Positions 1-9,128 of a stretch of DNA of 64,000 nt are shown here, piece after piece (position 1 is the first letter of the stretch; every line of letters begins with the position of its first letter). The stretch comes from Coriobacteriaceae bacterium (GTDB lineage Bacteria; Actinomycetota; Coriobacteriia; Coriobacteriales; UMGS124): assembly GCA_019421015.1 (NCBI GenBank), contig JAHZGC010000005.1, positions 120,048 to 184,047 on the forward strand, in the 5' to 3' direction. Position numbers and translations under genes: made by a program. The notes below the pieces were generated by a model. That model did not search any database, was not told where the DNA came from, and saw only the letters and a program-made list of their open reading frames with translations.

Positions 1-1062
1 CAGCGGGCACCACTCGCCGCCGAACTGGGAGGCGCCGTGGCGGAAGCCCACATGGTAGGGCAGCAGTGCGGGGTCGTTGGTCGACTGCGAAACCTCGTCG
101 AACACCTTGTGGCCGTCCATGTCCATGTAGAAGCGGCGGCCGTTCACGCCCACGGTGATGCCGTGCATCTTGTAGAGGCGCGTGTCGGGCTGGACGTTCG
201 AGAACATGGTGTCGGCGATGTCGCGGCCGGCCATCCGGAAGCCGGCAACGCTCTCCATGTGCCAGAAGTCGGCGCCGGCCTTCATGCACGCACGGTGGCC
301 GTCACCCGTATTGCCGTAACCGGCGGCGTTCACGGCCTGCCCCTCGCCCAGGTACTGCTGCATCATCCAGGGGTCGCTCTCAAAGCCGCCGCAGCACATG
401 ATCACGCCCTTGTTGGCCTTCACGTTGGCGCCGTTCACCACAACGCCCAGGATGGCCTTGGTTTCGGGGTCCTGAACCAGCTCGTCCATCTTGGCGCTGC
501 AGCGATACTCCACGGGACCGCCCTCGGCGTTGCGCACGTACTCGTCGAGGAAGCTCCACACGTGGCGGTGGGCAACGTTCTCGTTCTCGTAGTCGAACCA
601 CCAGCCCGCCACGCAACGGGAGTGGGTGTACTCAGGCCACTCGGGGGCAAAGGAGAGAAGCCCGGCGGTGGCAGCGCCGGCATCGCCGTCGGTGGCGATG
701 TCGTCGGCGGTCTGGATCACCAGCTCCTCGTCGACCGCGCCGATGCTCTTGATCCAATCGAGGTTCTCGGCGATACCCTCGACGTCATCGGTGAACAGGG
801 CGTCGCCGTGGCAATACGGGCTGCAGCCGGCAGCGGTGTCCTCCTTCTCGATAAGCAGGCACGTAAGCTCGGGGGCCTCCGTGATCACGGTCGCCGCGGC
901 GGTAAGGCCGGCGATGCCCGCGCCCACGATTACGATGTCGAACTCCTCGTCCCATGCGGGCTCGGCCGCCTTGGCCGAAGACGCCATCGATGAGGCGGCC
1001 ACGACGCCCGCGGTCCCCATGGCGGCACCCTTTACGAAGCTCCTGCGCGTTACCTGGTCCAT
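1..1062 (-). CDS. Tat-exported FAD-dependent reductase (fumarate reductase flavoprotein type), 3' end outside window
   Basis: The N-terminal ~354 residues of a flavoprotein reductase are present; the C-terminus runs off the left edge. ATG at 1062 follows an AAAGGGG ribosome site. Residues 1-32 form a Tat signal (RRSFVKG then an Ala-rich stretch), and residues 42-53 form the dinucleotide-binding motif (IVIVGAGIAGLT). This family (FAD_binding_2) includes fumarate, urocanate and methacrylate reductases that reduce an activated C=C or similar acceptor outside the membrane; the substrate here cannot be read from sequence. A LuxR-type gene lies directly upstream on the same strand, unlike the divergent pairs further right. 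No heme motif is seen in the visible part. Confidence 0.85.
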   Translation of the reverse strand, partial: MDQVTRRSFVKGAAMGTAGVVAASSMASSAKAAEPAWDEEFDIVIVGAGIAGLTAAATVITEAPELTCLLIEKEDTAAGCSPYCHGDALFTDDVEGIAENLDWIKSIGAVDEELVIQTADDIATDGDAGAATAGLLSFAPEWPEYTHSRCVAGWWFDYENENVAHRHVWSFLDEYVRNAEGGPVEYRCSAKMDELVQDPETKAILGVVVNGANVKANKGVIMCCGGFESDPWMMQQYLGEGQAVNAAGYGNTGDGHRACMKAGADFWHMESVAGFRMAGRDIADTMFSNVQPDTRLYKMHGITVGVNGRRFYMDMDGHKVFDEVSQSTNDPALLPYHVGFRHGASQFGGEWCPL

Positions 1063-1145
1063 CTTGGTTCCCCTTTCGTTGTATGTACGATGCGAAGCGC
1101 TTGCCTGCATCCGGCGAGCGATTCGCATCATGGGGCACAACAGAC

Positions 1146-1225
1146 GGGGGACTGTCCCGCAAGCGTGTCCCCCAAAGGGATGAGCCTTGTCACCCAGGGC
1201 TTATACCAGGTATTTTGTCGATACC
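1146..1225. promoter_or_regulatory. Inverted repeats upstream of the first flavoprotein
   Basis: The 212-bp spacer holds a 7-bp perfect inverted repeat (GGGGGAC at 1146-1152, GTCCCCC at 1167-1173) and a second, GGTAT...ATACC at 1209-1225. They lie upstream of the flavoprotein start and downstream of the LuxR gene. They may be regulator sites or a read-through hairpin; neither is followed by a T-tract. Confidence 0.35.
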
Positions 1226-1274
1226 AAACGTATCAATGCCTTTAATGGCGCCTGTTCCTCAAAGAGCCCGGCAG

Positions 1275-2845
1275 CTATGGTGCCAACGACTCTGGGCCGC
1301 TGCCGTCCAGAGGAAATCCGTCGATAAACTCCACCAGCCCCTGTTTGCCCGAGACCCCGGCCTTGCGGTATATGCGCTGTACATGGGTCTTGACGGTATC
1401 TTTGGAGATTGACAGGCGTCGACCGATAGACTCCATGCTGTAGCCGTGCACGAACTCCACCAGCACCTCCTGTTCGCGAGCCGAAAGCGCATAGGTGCGG
1501 CAAAACGCCTCGACCCGCGCCTGCATCGAAGTGGGCCGATCGCCGGCAGAAAGAACGGCCGCCGGATCCGCCGCGGCCTCGTCTCGAATGCCGTTGCCGG
1601 GGTGGTCCAGGCGCTTCGACAGCAAAAAGAACGCAAAGCCGTACATGGCGATAAGCCACAGCGCAACGGTTCCCACAAGCCAAAGAGTCTGCTGATCGGG
1701 AGCCTGTGCCCCCATAAACAGGTACATCCCCTCGCGGGCGAGCAGCGTTGCCAGCTCAAAGACGCCGTAGAACACACCGAGGTACAGGTAGGTGTGGCGC
1801 GGGTCCTCGTAGGCCTTGCGCACCAACAGCATCCAGAACATTACCTGGTACAGGGTGTATCCGCATTTAACGAGCAGGCCCGCCGCCACGGCATCGACCG
1901 GCCAGAGCACCGGCAGAAGCAGGCACCCGGTGGCAAACAGCGGAAACGTCCAGGCCAGAACCTCGTCGTAAGAGAGCCGTGACCCACGCCACAGGCCGTA
2001 TCCCACCAGCAGGCACAAACGACCGGTGGCGCAGAATGCGGGCGCAGGGTCATAGAGGCCCGGCAACGCCTGGGCTGCGCCTACAGCCTGCGAGACCGCG
2101 CCGAACACAAACGGAAAGAGCGTCGTGCCCACCAGGAGCAGCACCCACTCGCGGCTACTTCCCAAAAAGCGAAGCACATGCTCCGAGGTGTCGCGCGGCC
2201 CGTCGATGCCATACTGCACCGGATGGACCCCTCCGCCGAGGGGGTGCTTGCGCAACCGTGTTAGGCACCAGGCGGCCAAGGCGACGCTCGCCAGCTCGAG
2301 CAGGGGCGCAGCCACGCCAAGGTGGCGGACGGCGCGTACGAGAGCACCAGGAACAGTACCTCGTTCGCCAGGTAGATTGCTGGCACGGCAACGGTGCTGA
2401 GCCGCGGCGGGAACGCAGCCACAAAGTGCGCGATCACCAAAATGAGGCACGCCTCGCCTACGCCCGAAAAAAGACCGGTGAGATAACCCAGCGGCAGATA
2501 CTCGGGCGCTGCGGGGCCCAAAAGAAACGAGATCCCGTTGAGCCCCACCGATATGGCCGTCAGAGCTGCGCCCGTCCAAAACAGGGTGCGTACCGGTGGG
2601 ATGTAGCTCCTAAACGCCCAGGCAAGCCCAAAGCAGGCGGCGATCTTTACCAGTCGCGCAAAGTTGACCACCGAGTCGGGCTGCCCCGCCGCCGCATTGC
2701 GCGCAGTCCAAATGGACACCAGAAGCAAGGCAAACGCCAGCGACACAACCGCCAGCACCGTCACCGTCTGCCGCCGACGCCCACGCTCTTCCACCCCGGC
2801 CGCGGCTTCCTCAGATACACCCTTCCCCACGTGGCACGCCCCCAA
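1275..2845 (-). pseudogene. LuxR-type regulator with membrane domain, frameshifted
   Basis: Two overlapping frames together make one protein of about 520 residues. The N-terminal part (2845 to about 2310; TTG, or GTG at 2830, as possible start) gives hydrophobic segments such as TVLAVVSLAFALLLVSIW. The C-terminal part continues in another frame from about 2330 to 1275 with more membrane segments and a C-terminal LuxR helix-turn-helix (LSAREQEVLVEFVHGYSMES, then SKDTVKTHVQRIYRKAGV). Near 2305-2340 the frame changes by one base, between SYAPSATL in one frame and VAAPLLELASVAL in the other. Family members are 450-550 residues with about 12 helices followed by the HTH, so only the reading frame is damaged. 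This may be a recent mutation or an assembly error. It lies upstream of the flavoprotein at 1-1062 and would be its natural regulator. Confidence 0.8.
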
Positions 2846-2895
2846 CCAATGCCGTCTGTTCCATAGACGCCATTTTATGCCTCGGAGCAGGAGAA

Positions 2896-2938
2896 GGGGG
2901 AGCAGCCCTCACACAATGACGTGCTGCCCTACTCCCCC
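2896..2938 (-). terminator. Hairpin at the 3' end of the molybdoenzyme operon
   Basis: GGGGGAG (2896-2902) pairs with CTCCCCC (2932-2938), with an inner CAGC/GCTG pairing. It overlaps the end of the TorD-like gene and separates the operon from the next LuxR gene. No clear T-tract follows. Confidence 0.4.
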
Positions 2939-3678
2939 GCCAGCTCCTCCACCAACCCGTCGAGCACCTCGGCGTCAAAGGCAAAGAACCCGCGGGCCAT
3001 CGCCAACACGCCGCGGTAAAAGCGGGTTCCCACGATCAGCAGGGCACGCTCCTCAAAAGCCGGGTACCAAGACAGGATGTGGCGGCCAAGGAACTCCCGG
3101 GAGCAGCGCAGGTCCTCAACCGCCCCCTCGACGTCGTCGGCGTCAAGCTTGTTCATGGCCCTGCGCGACATCACCGCCATGAACTGGCAGAGAAACGACA
3201 GGTGGTCCTCGGGAAAGTCGAGCCCCTCGCGCTTATGCAGCGACGCCTGTTTATACGCCGCGTACACCTCGTGGTAGGACCCTTGGCAAAGGAGCCCCTC
3301 CTCGCTGGTAAACACCGATTCGTAGGGCACCGCGCTTTTGCCCTCGTAGGTCTTGGTTCCGGCGAAGGCGGAGGTAAAGTCGCAGGCCAGCTCCTGACGC
3401 GTGCCGGTATGGCGCTTGCGCAGGTAGCGGGTCACATGGTTGATCCCCTCGTCGAAGGCATCGTTTATCCCCTGATAGGGACTGAAATCCTGAACAGCCA
3501 TGGCGTCGACCTGATCCTGGGTGAGCGGCTTAAAGAATAGGGACGCCAGCATCTCGTAGAACGCGGCGCGCCCCTCGAGCACCTCGGCAACCTCAGCACC
3601 TGGGGCCGTATCCAGGCCCGCATTCAGACCGCACGCCTCGCCGGGCACCGCTTTCTCGGGCATTTCGTTGACGTCCAT
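2929..3678 (-). CDS. TorD/DmsD-family molybdoenzyme maturation chaperone
   Basis: 249 residues from ATG at 3678, preceded by GGAGTG; an upstream in-frame extension has no ribosome site. The family binds the Tat signal of its partner molybdoenzyme and holds it until the cofactor is inserted. The typical segment FPEDHLSFLCQFMAVMS is present, within an all-helical protein that begins with a region like EGRAAFYEMLASLFFKPLT. It is the last gene of the operon with the catalytic subunit (5212-8028), ferredoxin and anchor, which fits a dedicated chaperone. A 110-bp gap with strong hairpins separates it from the anchor gene, so it may be expressed at a lower level. Confidence 0.85.
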   Translation of the reverse strand: MDVNEMPEKAVPGEACGLNAGLDTAPGAEVAEVLEGRAAFYEMLASLFFKPLTQDQVDAMAVQDFSPYQGINDAFDEGINHVTRYLRKRHTGTRQELACDFTSAFAGTKTYEGKSAVPYESVFTSEEGLLCQGSYHEVYAAYKQASLHKREGLDFPEDHLSFLCQFMAVMSRRAMNKLDADDVEGAVEDLRCSREFLGRHILSWYPAFEERALLIVGTRFYRGVLAMARGFFAFDAEVLDGLVEELAGE

Positions 3679-3726
3679 CTTCACTCCGTTCGTCCATCGG
3701 TTTGGCAGCCGCCAGACGCGACCGCC

Positions 3727-3806
3727 GCGGGGCGGGGCGCCCGTCGCACACCCGCCCCGCAAGCTGCAGGAATAGAGGCCCGCACGCCCTATAGGGCCGT
3801 GCGGCT
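3727..3806 (-). promoter_or_regulatory. Intra-operon hairpins between anchor and chaperone genes
   Basis: GCGGGGCGGG (3727-3736) pairs perfectly with CCCGCCCCGC (3751-3760). A second near-palindrome centred on CCCTATAGGG (about 3782-3806) overlaps the stop codon of the anchor gene. Stable GC-rich hairpins inside an operon can act as partial terminators or protect mRNA ends. The role is inferred. Confidence 0.45.
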
Positions 3807-4625
3807 AGCGGCGTTGGCGATCAGGTTCAGGCTCCCGGTACCGGCGAGCAGCACCACAGCCCGCAGGCAGGCACCGCCCACGGCCGAGCATGCCAGCGCT
3901 GCGAACAGCACCTCCGGCACACGCGCCGACACGGCGGCGCAACCAGCCGAAGCCAGCGTGCCAACGGCAAGCGCCCCACCCCAGTAGAGCAGGGGGTCCA
4001 CCGAGGCAAACCCGACCACAACGCCAACGGCCACAAACCCGACCGTCTGGACCACAAGGCCCAGCAGCGCCACGCGGGCGGGCAGCGCAACCTCGCCGAG
4101 TCCTTTCTCCGAGGCCTTCTTGCCCATGCGGTCCACAAGCGCGGCAACCGCGCCAAACAACGCAGCGCCGGCCGCAACGGCGTTTCCGAGCCACGCAACC
4201 GCAAGCGGCACCGCAAGTCCGGGCCGCCCCACCGCCGTGGAGCACCCGGCCGCCACGCAGGCAACCACGGCACACGCGACCCCCGCGACGCCCACGGCCC
4301 TGCGCGCCGCAGCAGACTCGACACGCATATCAACCACAACGTACGCCACGGCCACCACCAGCACGAGGCAGCACAGCACGAACTCCAGGGACTTGGGAGA
4401 CCCCTTGGCGGCGTTGGTCGCCACGGCCATCATGCTTTGGGGATGTCCCAGGGCGCAGGCAAACGCCACAAGCCCCGCCAGGCAGAGCAGGGCCGCCGCG
4501 ACGGAGGCGGCCCTGCGTGCCTTGGGAGCAGCGCCCGTGATTTCGGAGATCCCCACCATGGCCAGCGTTCCCGCACCCAGGCAGGCAAGCAGGCCGTAGG
4601 CGGCCGTTAACCACTGGGCGCCCAT
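3789..4625 (-). CDS. DmsC-like membrane anchor subunit
   Basis: 278 residues, strongly hydrophobic with about eight predicted membrane segments, including LLACLGAGTLAMVGISEI near the N-terminus. In the DmsABC family this subunit anchors the complex and passes quinol electrons to the iron-sulfur subunit. It starts two bases after the stop of the ferredoxin gene, so translation is coupled. Length and helix number match DmsC; the sequence is Ala/Val/Gly-rich and low in polar residues, so family assignment rests mostly on context and topology. Confidence 0.75.
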   Translation of the reverse strand: MGAQWLTAAYGLLACLGAGTLAMVGISEITGAAPKARRAASVAAALLCLAGLVAFACALGHPQSMMAVATNAAKGSPKSLEFVLCCLVLVVAVAYVVVDMRVESAAARRAVGVAGVACAVVACVAAGCSTAVGRPGLAVPLAVAWLGNAVAAGAALFGAVAALVDRMGKKASEKGLGEVALPARVALLGLVVQTVGFVAVGVVVGFASVDPLLYWGGALAVGTLASAGCAAVSARVPEVLFAALACSAVGGACLRAVVLLAGTGSLNLIANAASRTAL

Positions 4626-4627
4626 GG

Positions 4628-5212
4628 TTAGCCGATCTCTTTCCAGGCAGCGGTCTTAGGCGAAAGGATATAGACCGTGCGCGGCGCGGCACCGTTCGCG
4701 TCGGGGAGCTGATGGCAGGCATCCTCACCGGCAGCCGCCACGGCCTTGGCCGCATCGGACTCGGGATCGTCAAGGTCGCCGTAGAAGCGGGCGCCGCAGC
4801 TGCAGTTGTGCACACAGGCCGGGCTCTCGCCGTCCTTGAGGCGCTGGACGCAGCAGGTGCACTTCTCCACCACGTTCAGGTCCTCGTTGTAGGAGCGGGC
4901 GCCGTAGGGGCAGGCGTCGATGCACACCTGGCAGCCGATGCAGCTCTCCTTGTCGACCAGCACCAGGCCGTTGTCCTCGTCGCGGTAGCTCGCGCCCGTG
5001 GGGCACGCCGCGATGCAGGGGGCGTTCTCGCACTGCTGGCACTGGGTGGGCAGCCAGTACTGCTCGATGTCGGGGAAGGTGCCGGTGGGCCCCACCACGC
5101 TCACGCGGTTCCAGTACATCCCCAGGTCAAGGTTGTTCTCAAACTTGCAGGCAACGACGCAGGAGTCGCAGCCGGAGCAGCGGTCGAGGTCGATAACAAG
5201 GCAGTTTCTCAT
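4628..5212 (-). CDS. DmsB-like four-cluster ferredoxin subunit
   Basis: 194 residues. It carries the four Cys groups of the DmsB/NrfC family: CSGCDSCVVAC near residue 12, CQQCENAPCIAAC, CIGCQVCIDAC and a last group beginning CTCC and ending CVHNCSCG. It would carry electrons between the membrane anchor and the molybdopterin subunit. Its start overlaps the stop of the catalytic gene (TAATG), and its own stop is two bases before the anchor gene, so the three genes are translationally coupled. There is no signal peptide, which fits export as a complex with the Tat-bearing catalytic subunit. Confidence 0.9.
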   Translation of the reverse strand: MRNCLVIDLDRCSGCDSCVVACKFENNLDLGMYWNRVSVVGPTGTFPDIEQYWLPTQCQQCENAPCIAACPTGASYRDEDNGLVLVDKESCIGCQVCIDACPYGARSYNEDLNVVEKCTCCVQRLKDGESPACVHNCSCGARFYGDLDDPESDAAKAVAAAGEDACHQLPDANGAAPRTVYILSPKTAAWKEIG

Positions 5213-8028
5213 TAGTACACATCCTCCGTCCTAGGCTCGGACTGCAGCGTGGGCATGAAGGGACGGAACTCCTCGGGCTCCACCCAAACGTTGGCGGGCT
5301 TCTCGGACTTCTCAATCTTCACCGTGAAGCCGCGGTTGGTATAGGAGCCGAATACCTCGTTGAAGGGGGCGGAGTTCTTGGTGAGCACGTTGATGTTGCA
5401 CTCGCGCCAGCCGCCCGTGATCTCCTTCTGAGAGGCGTCGTAGCACTCGGGGTTCCAGAAGCGCTCCATCCACAGCACGCCGGGGGCGATGCCCTCGGTC
5501 ACATAGGCGCGGCCGTGGATCTCGCCGCGGCGGCTGGTGAGCTTGACCCAGTCCATGTGCTCGATGCCGTACTGCGCCGCGGTCTCGGGGTTGATGCGCA
5601 CGTCGGGCTCGGGGTAGAGCTCGCGGGCAAAGGCGGCGTGGCGCATGGTGCCGTGGTGGAAGTAGGGCACGCGGCCGCTGGTGATGACCAGGGGATACTC
5701 GGTGTCGGTCAGGGGCGACTCGACGGGCTCGATGAAGGTGCAGATGGGCGAGTAGTCCTGGCTGGCCGAGGGCATCTCGAAGGGGTAGGTGAACGGATAG
5801 CCCGTCCGGCCCATCTTGAGCAGCAGCGTGCAGTAGACCTCGCACTTGCGGCTCTCGGTGGCAAAGCCCGCAGGCAGGCCGTCGTCGCAGATCTCGAGGT
5901 ACTGGTCGTAGGCCCAGTACTCCTCGGGCGGGGTCACCTTGGGCACGTAGGTGTCGGCGTTTTCGAGCAGGTCTTCCCAGCTCTCGGCACCGAACTGCTT
6001 GGCCACGTTAGCGCGCTGGTCGGCCATGGAGACCGGCTTTTGGATGGTGGGGTACTCGTTGCCCGTGATCTCGCGCAGGCGCTCGAAGATGCGGCGGTAG
6101 GCATGCTGGTTGTCGACCGTCTCGCCCAGGTGGGTCACGTCGGTGCGCATGAAAGTGGCGTTGAGCTGACGGCCGGTGCCGCAGATCTCAAGCCACTCCT
6201 GGACCGGGAAGAACAGGTCGCAGGCCTCGATGTGGAACGAGGTCATCATGGGGTACTGGCCCATGATGAAGTCGACCTCGGGGAACACGTTGTACCACGA
6301 CGTGGCGTTGCCGAGCATGGCGAGCTTGTTGCCCGAGAAGTCGAACCACACGCGGGGCTTAAAGGGCTCGCCGGTCTCGATGGCGTCGCGCACGGTCGGG
6401 ATGTGCGAGTGGTTCCAGAAGTAGAGGCCCTTGTGCTCCACCATGCCGAGCCGGTCGCGCAGGGGCTGGAACGCAGCCTCCAGGTCTTCTTCGCTGAACT
6501 CGGCGAACTTTGCCTTGTTCTGGGCTTCGGAGAGACCCACGGTGGCACCGAGCTGAATCTGGGAGCCCACGGCCATGGGGCTGTAGGCACGCTTGGGGCG
6601 GGTGCCGTCGTTGGAAGCGGCCATGGGGCCTCCGCCGCCCTTCTGCTGGGTAAGGGTGCAGCCGGGCTTGTCCACATGGCCCATGATCATGTCGAGGCCC
6701 AGGCACCCCAGGGGCACCTGCGAGGCGCTCTCGGTCATGTCGGAGGCCACGCCGTTGCAGATGCCGGCGTGCTCCACGCTCGTGTAGAGCTTGACGCCGG
6801 CCTCGATGGTCTCGGGGTCGACCCAGGTCACCTCCGAGGCCTTCTCAAAGGTCCAGGGGTCGCACTCCTCCCAGTAGATCTGACCGGCGCTCTTGGACTC
6901 CACGCCGTTCACCTCGACGGTGGCAAAGACCTCGGGGTCCACCGGGGAATCCGCCGGCAGCGAGAAGGGGAAGGGCTGGATCTCGCCGGTCTTGGCATCG
7001 AGGCACACGTAGACGGGCGTGTCCTCGGGCGTGGTGGCCACATAGTCGGGCCACACGTCGGCGGCAACATAGGGCAGCTTGGTCTCGGGGTTGATGAGGA
7101 ACGGGAGGTTCGTCCAGTACTTGGTGAACTCCTCGTCGTAGAGCTTGTTCTCAAAGATGTAGCGCATCCACGAGAGCAGGAGCGCCGTGTCGGTGCCGGG
7201 GCGCACGGGCATCCAAACGTCGGCGTGCGCCGCATCGGGCGAGAAGTTGGGGTCCACGACGACGGTCTTGCACCCGCGGGCGCGCAGGTCGGCCATGCCG
7301 CGGCCCGACTGCGAGGTCTGGCTCACGCTGGGCTGGGCTCCCCAGAGCACGAGCACCTCCATGGCGGGGTTCCACTCGTTAAAGGCCTCAACGGTGCCGC
7401 AGTCGGCGATCGACTGGGAGTTGCCGCCGTACATGAACTTGCTCATGGCCTCGCGGGGCAGGTAGCACTGGGCGCAACCGGGCTCAAAGACCGTGGGCGA
7501 ACCCAGGGCCGCCGGCATCTGCTGGGCGTCTCCAAAGGAGTAGGAGCCGCCTCCGCCGACGCTGGCAAAGAACGAGTAGGGCCCGTACTTGTCGATGGAC
7601 TCGGCGATCTTGGTGGCGGCGAGGTCTACGGCCTCGTCCCAGCTGATGGCCTCCCACTCGTTGGCGCCGCGCTCGCCCACGCGCTTGAGCGGGTGCAGCA
7701 CGCGCCGGGGGCTGTAGCAGGTGTGGATCTGGTTCATGCCCTTCATGCAGAGCGAGCCCTTGCTCGTGGGCGCATCGGGGTCGCCCTCGATCTTGATGGC
7801 GACACCGTCCTGCACGTACACCAGGCACGGGCAGGCCTGGATGCAGCCGTGGCAGACGCTCTTGTAAACGGAGGTCTCCGACCCGTTCGCACCGCCCTCA
7901 GAGGCGGCCTCGTCGGCCCTGGCCTCCACGAGCGACCCCGTCATCGACGTGCCGAACGCCGCGGCGGCTCCCGCCAGTGCGGCAGCCTTCACGAAGGTCC
8001 TGCGGGTTAGCTCAGACGTACGTGACAT
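5212..8028 (-). CDS. Tat-exported molybdopterin (bis-MGD) oxidoreductase, DMSO-reductase family catalytic subunit
   Basis: 938 residues from ATG at 8028 (GGAGAAAGG ribosome site); the open frame runs further upstream but without a start signal. A Tat signal (RRTFVKAAALAG) is followed by a [4Fe-4S] site with Cys at about residues 59, 62, 66 and 94. Molybdopterin, molybdopterin-binding and C-terminal dinucleotide-binding folds follow, e.g. VLVLWGAQPSVSQTSQSGRG and LVITSGRVPYFHHGTMRH. In Eggerthellaceae such enzymes include catechol dehydroxylases and other terminal reductases; the substrate cannot be told from sequence. The operon brings its own ferredoxin, anchor and chaperone, so electrons probably come from the quinone pool. 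Confidence 0.9.
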   Translation of the reverse strand: MSRTSELTRRTFVKAAALAGAAAAFGTSMTGSLVEARADEAASEGGANGSETSVYKSVCHGCIQACPCLVYVQDGVAIKIEGDPDAPTSKGSLCMKGMNQIHTCYSPRRVLHPLKRVGERGANEWEAISWDEAVDLAATKIAESIDKYGPYSFFASVGGGGSYSFGDAQQMPAALGSPTVFEPGCAQCYLPREAMSKFMYGGNSQSIADCGTVEAFNEWNPAMEVLVLWGAQPSVSQTSQSGRGMADLRARGCKTVVVDPNFSPDAAHADVWMPVRPGTDTALLLSWMRYIFENKLYDEEFTKYWTNLPFLINPETKLPYVAADVWPDYVATTPEDTPVYVCLDAKTGEIQPFPFSLPADSPVDPEVFATVEVNGVESKSAGQIYWEECDPWTFEKASEVTWVDPETIEAGVKLYTSVEHAGICNGVASDMTESASQVPLGCLGLDMIMGHVDKPGCTLTQQKGGGGPMAASNDGTRPKRAYSPMAVGSQIQLGATVGLSEAQNKAKFAEFSEEDLEAAFQPLRDRLGMVEHKGLYFWNHSHIPTVRDAIETGEPFKPRVWFDFSGNKLAMLGNATSWYNVFPEVDFIMGQYPMMTSFHIEACDLFFPVQEWLEICGTGRQLNATFMRTDVTHLGETVDNQHAYRRIFERLREITGNEYPTIQKPVSMADQRANVAKQFGAESWEDLLENADTYVPKVTPPEEYWAYDQYLEICDDGLPAGFATESRKCEVYCTLLLKMGRTGYPFTYPFEMPSASQDYSPICTFIEPVESPLTDTEYPLVITSGRVPYFHHGTMRHAAFARELYPEPDVRINPETAAQYGIEHMDWVKLTSRRGEIHGRAYVTEGIAPGVLWMERFWNPECYDASQKEITGGWRECNINVLTKNSAPFNEVFGSYTNRGFTVKIEKSEKPANVWVEPEEFRPFMPTLQSEPRTEDVY

Positions 8029-8141
8029 CCTTTCTCCTTTCCTCTCCTCTTCCTTGTGGTACCGATCGCGCATGTATTCGCACGGATGCCGGCCGGGCCT
8101 CGGGGGTTGCCGGGCCCCCTCGCGGCGCTTGGAACAGCGCC

Positions 8142-8840
8142 CTACTCGGCCAACAGTCCGCGAGAAACCAGATAGGACCGCCCCTCTGCGCCCGTGACCC
8201 ATTTGCCGCGCCACACGAGCACGCCCGAGCGCTCGAGGCGGTCGATGAACACGCTCGGCTTGAGGGGCTGGTCGCCGGGAGCGTCGAGCCACAGGATGTC
8301 GCGGCCCTCGAGCAGGCGCTCCACCTCCTCGCGGGAGCGCGGGGTCAGGCAGTATTCGAGCAGTTCGCAGTAGGTGTCTTTGCGGGCAGACTGGCTCTCG
8401 AGCAGGTCCGCCAGGCGCACGCCGGGCGTCAGGCGTTCATATACGGCCACGCCGGCGTCGGTCGTCTCAAAGTCCAGCTCAAACACCAGGTCGTCAATCT
8501 CGTCCTCGTCGAGCCCCTCCTTGCGCTCGGGCGTCACGGGCTCGCCCTGGTCGTCAAGCTCCACGCAGACCACCCCGCCCGCCCGTTCAAGGGCGCGGAT
8601 GAGAAGGTAGGGGCTCTGGGTTTCGTAGCCGAACTCGGGAAGGTCCTGAACAAACAGCTCCACCTCGGCCAGGGGCCTGCGTTCGCGGCAGAACCCGAGC
8701 ACGGCAATGCGAATCTCGCGATGCTCGGTCTGGCTCAGCACGTGGCGGGTCAGCCGCTCGCAGCGCTCCTCAAACGAAAGGGCAAAGGCGGGCCCTTCGG
8801 CCTGGAGGGCTATGTCGGTCGGGCACGGTTTGGAGCTCAT
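8142..8840 (-). CDS. Unknown protein, first gene of the molybdoenzyme operon
   Basis: 232 residues from ATG at 8840 (begins MSSKPCPTD); the longer open frame upstream has Arg-rich, non-coding-like content. The protein is acidic, with no signal peptide, no membrane segment and no Cys cluster. It has repeated short winged-helix-like blocks such as YLLIRALERAGGVVCVELD and VFIDRLERSGVLVWRGKWV. These could be small helix-turn-helix or adaptor folds, but I do not recognise the family. It ends 113 bp before the catalytic subunit on the same strand. Position suggests a role in regulation or maturation of the enzyme. Confidence 0.6.
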   Translation of the reverse strand: MSSKPCPTDIALQAEGPAFALSFEERCERLTRHVLSQTEHREIRIAVLGFCRERRPLAEVELFVQDLPEFGYETQSPYLLIRALERAGGVVCVELDDQGEPVTPERKEGLDEDEIDDLVFELDFETTDAGVAVYERLTPGVRLADLLESQSARKDTYCELLEYCLTPRSREEVERLLEGRDILWLDAPGDQPLKPSVFIDRLERSGVLVWRGKWVTGAEGRSYLVSRGLLAE

Positions 8841-8910
8841 CGGTTCGTTCTCGCTACGCGGGGCCACGGTTGCTGCCTCCTCCTGGTGGGTTCTACGTAC
8901 ATGGCGGGCG

Positions 8911-9075
8911 AGCCGGCCGCCGGGGATTGGCCGGCTGCGCCGCACGCACAGAACCCTAGGGCGGCCCGGGCAAAGCAAAAAACCGCATGAGGCATGAATG
9001 AGCCCCACCCGGTTCGGCAAAATCGCGCTACTACGAATCGAGTGAGGCCCTGAGCTGGTATTTGATTGATTCAAA
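8911..9075. promoter_or_regulatory. Candidate operators in the leader of the molybdoenzyme operon
   Basis: Within the 288-bp spacer between the LuxR gene and the first operon gene lie an 8-bp perfect inverted repeat (AGCCGGCC at 8911-8918, GGCCGGCT at 8929-8936) and a near-palindrome TTTGA-N5-TCAAA (9061-9075). Both are upstream of the start at 8840. They are candidate binding sites for the adjacent LuxR regulator; no strong -35/-10 pair is visible. Confidence 0.35.
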
Positions 9076-9128
9076 GCCGTCGGAGAACACCGCCGTGCCG
9101 TTGCGCGCCCGCCGTCGCGCCAGACCGC

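Noticed and set aside
37..1000. Long plus-strand frames opposite the reductases (for example 37-993, 5515-8010, 50173-52032)
   Set aside because: They mirror the minus-strand genes, as expected in high-GC DNA, are rich in His/Val/Gly, and lack start signals. Many similar shadows elsewhere were ignored.
2929..8840. Naming the molybdoenzyme operon dmsABC or a specific catechol dehydroxylase
   Set aside because: Subunit plan fits the DmsABC family, but substrate residues cannot be assigned by eye, and many Coriobacteriia enzymes with this plan act on other acceptors.
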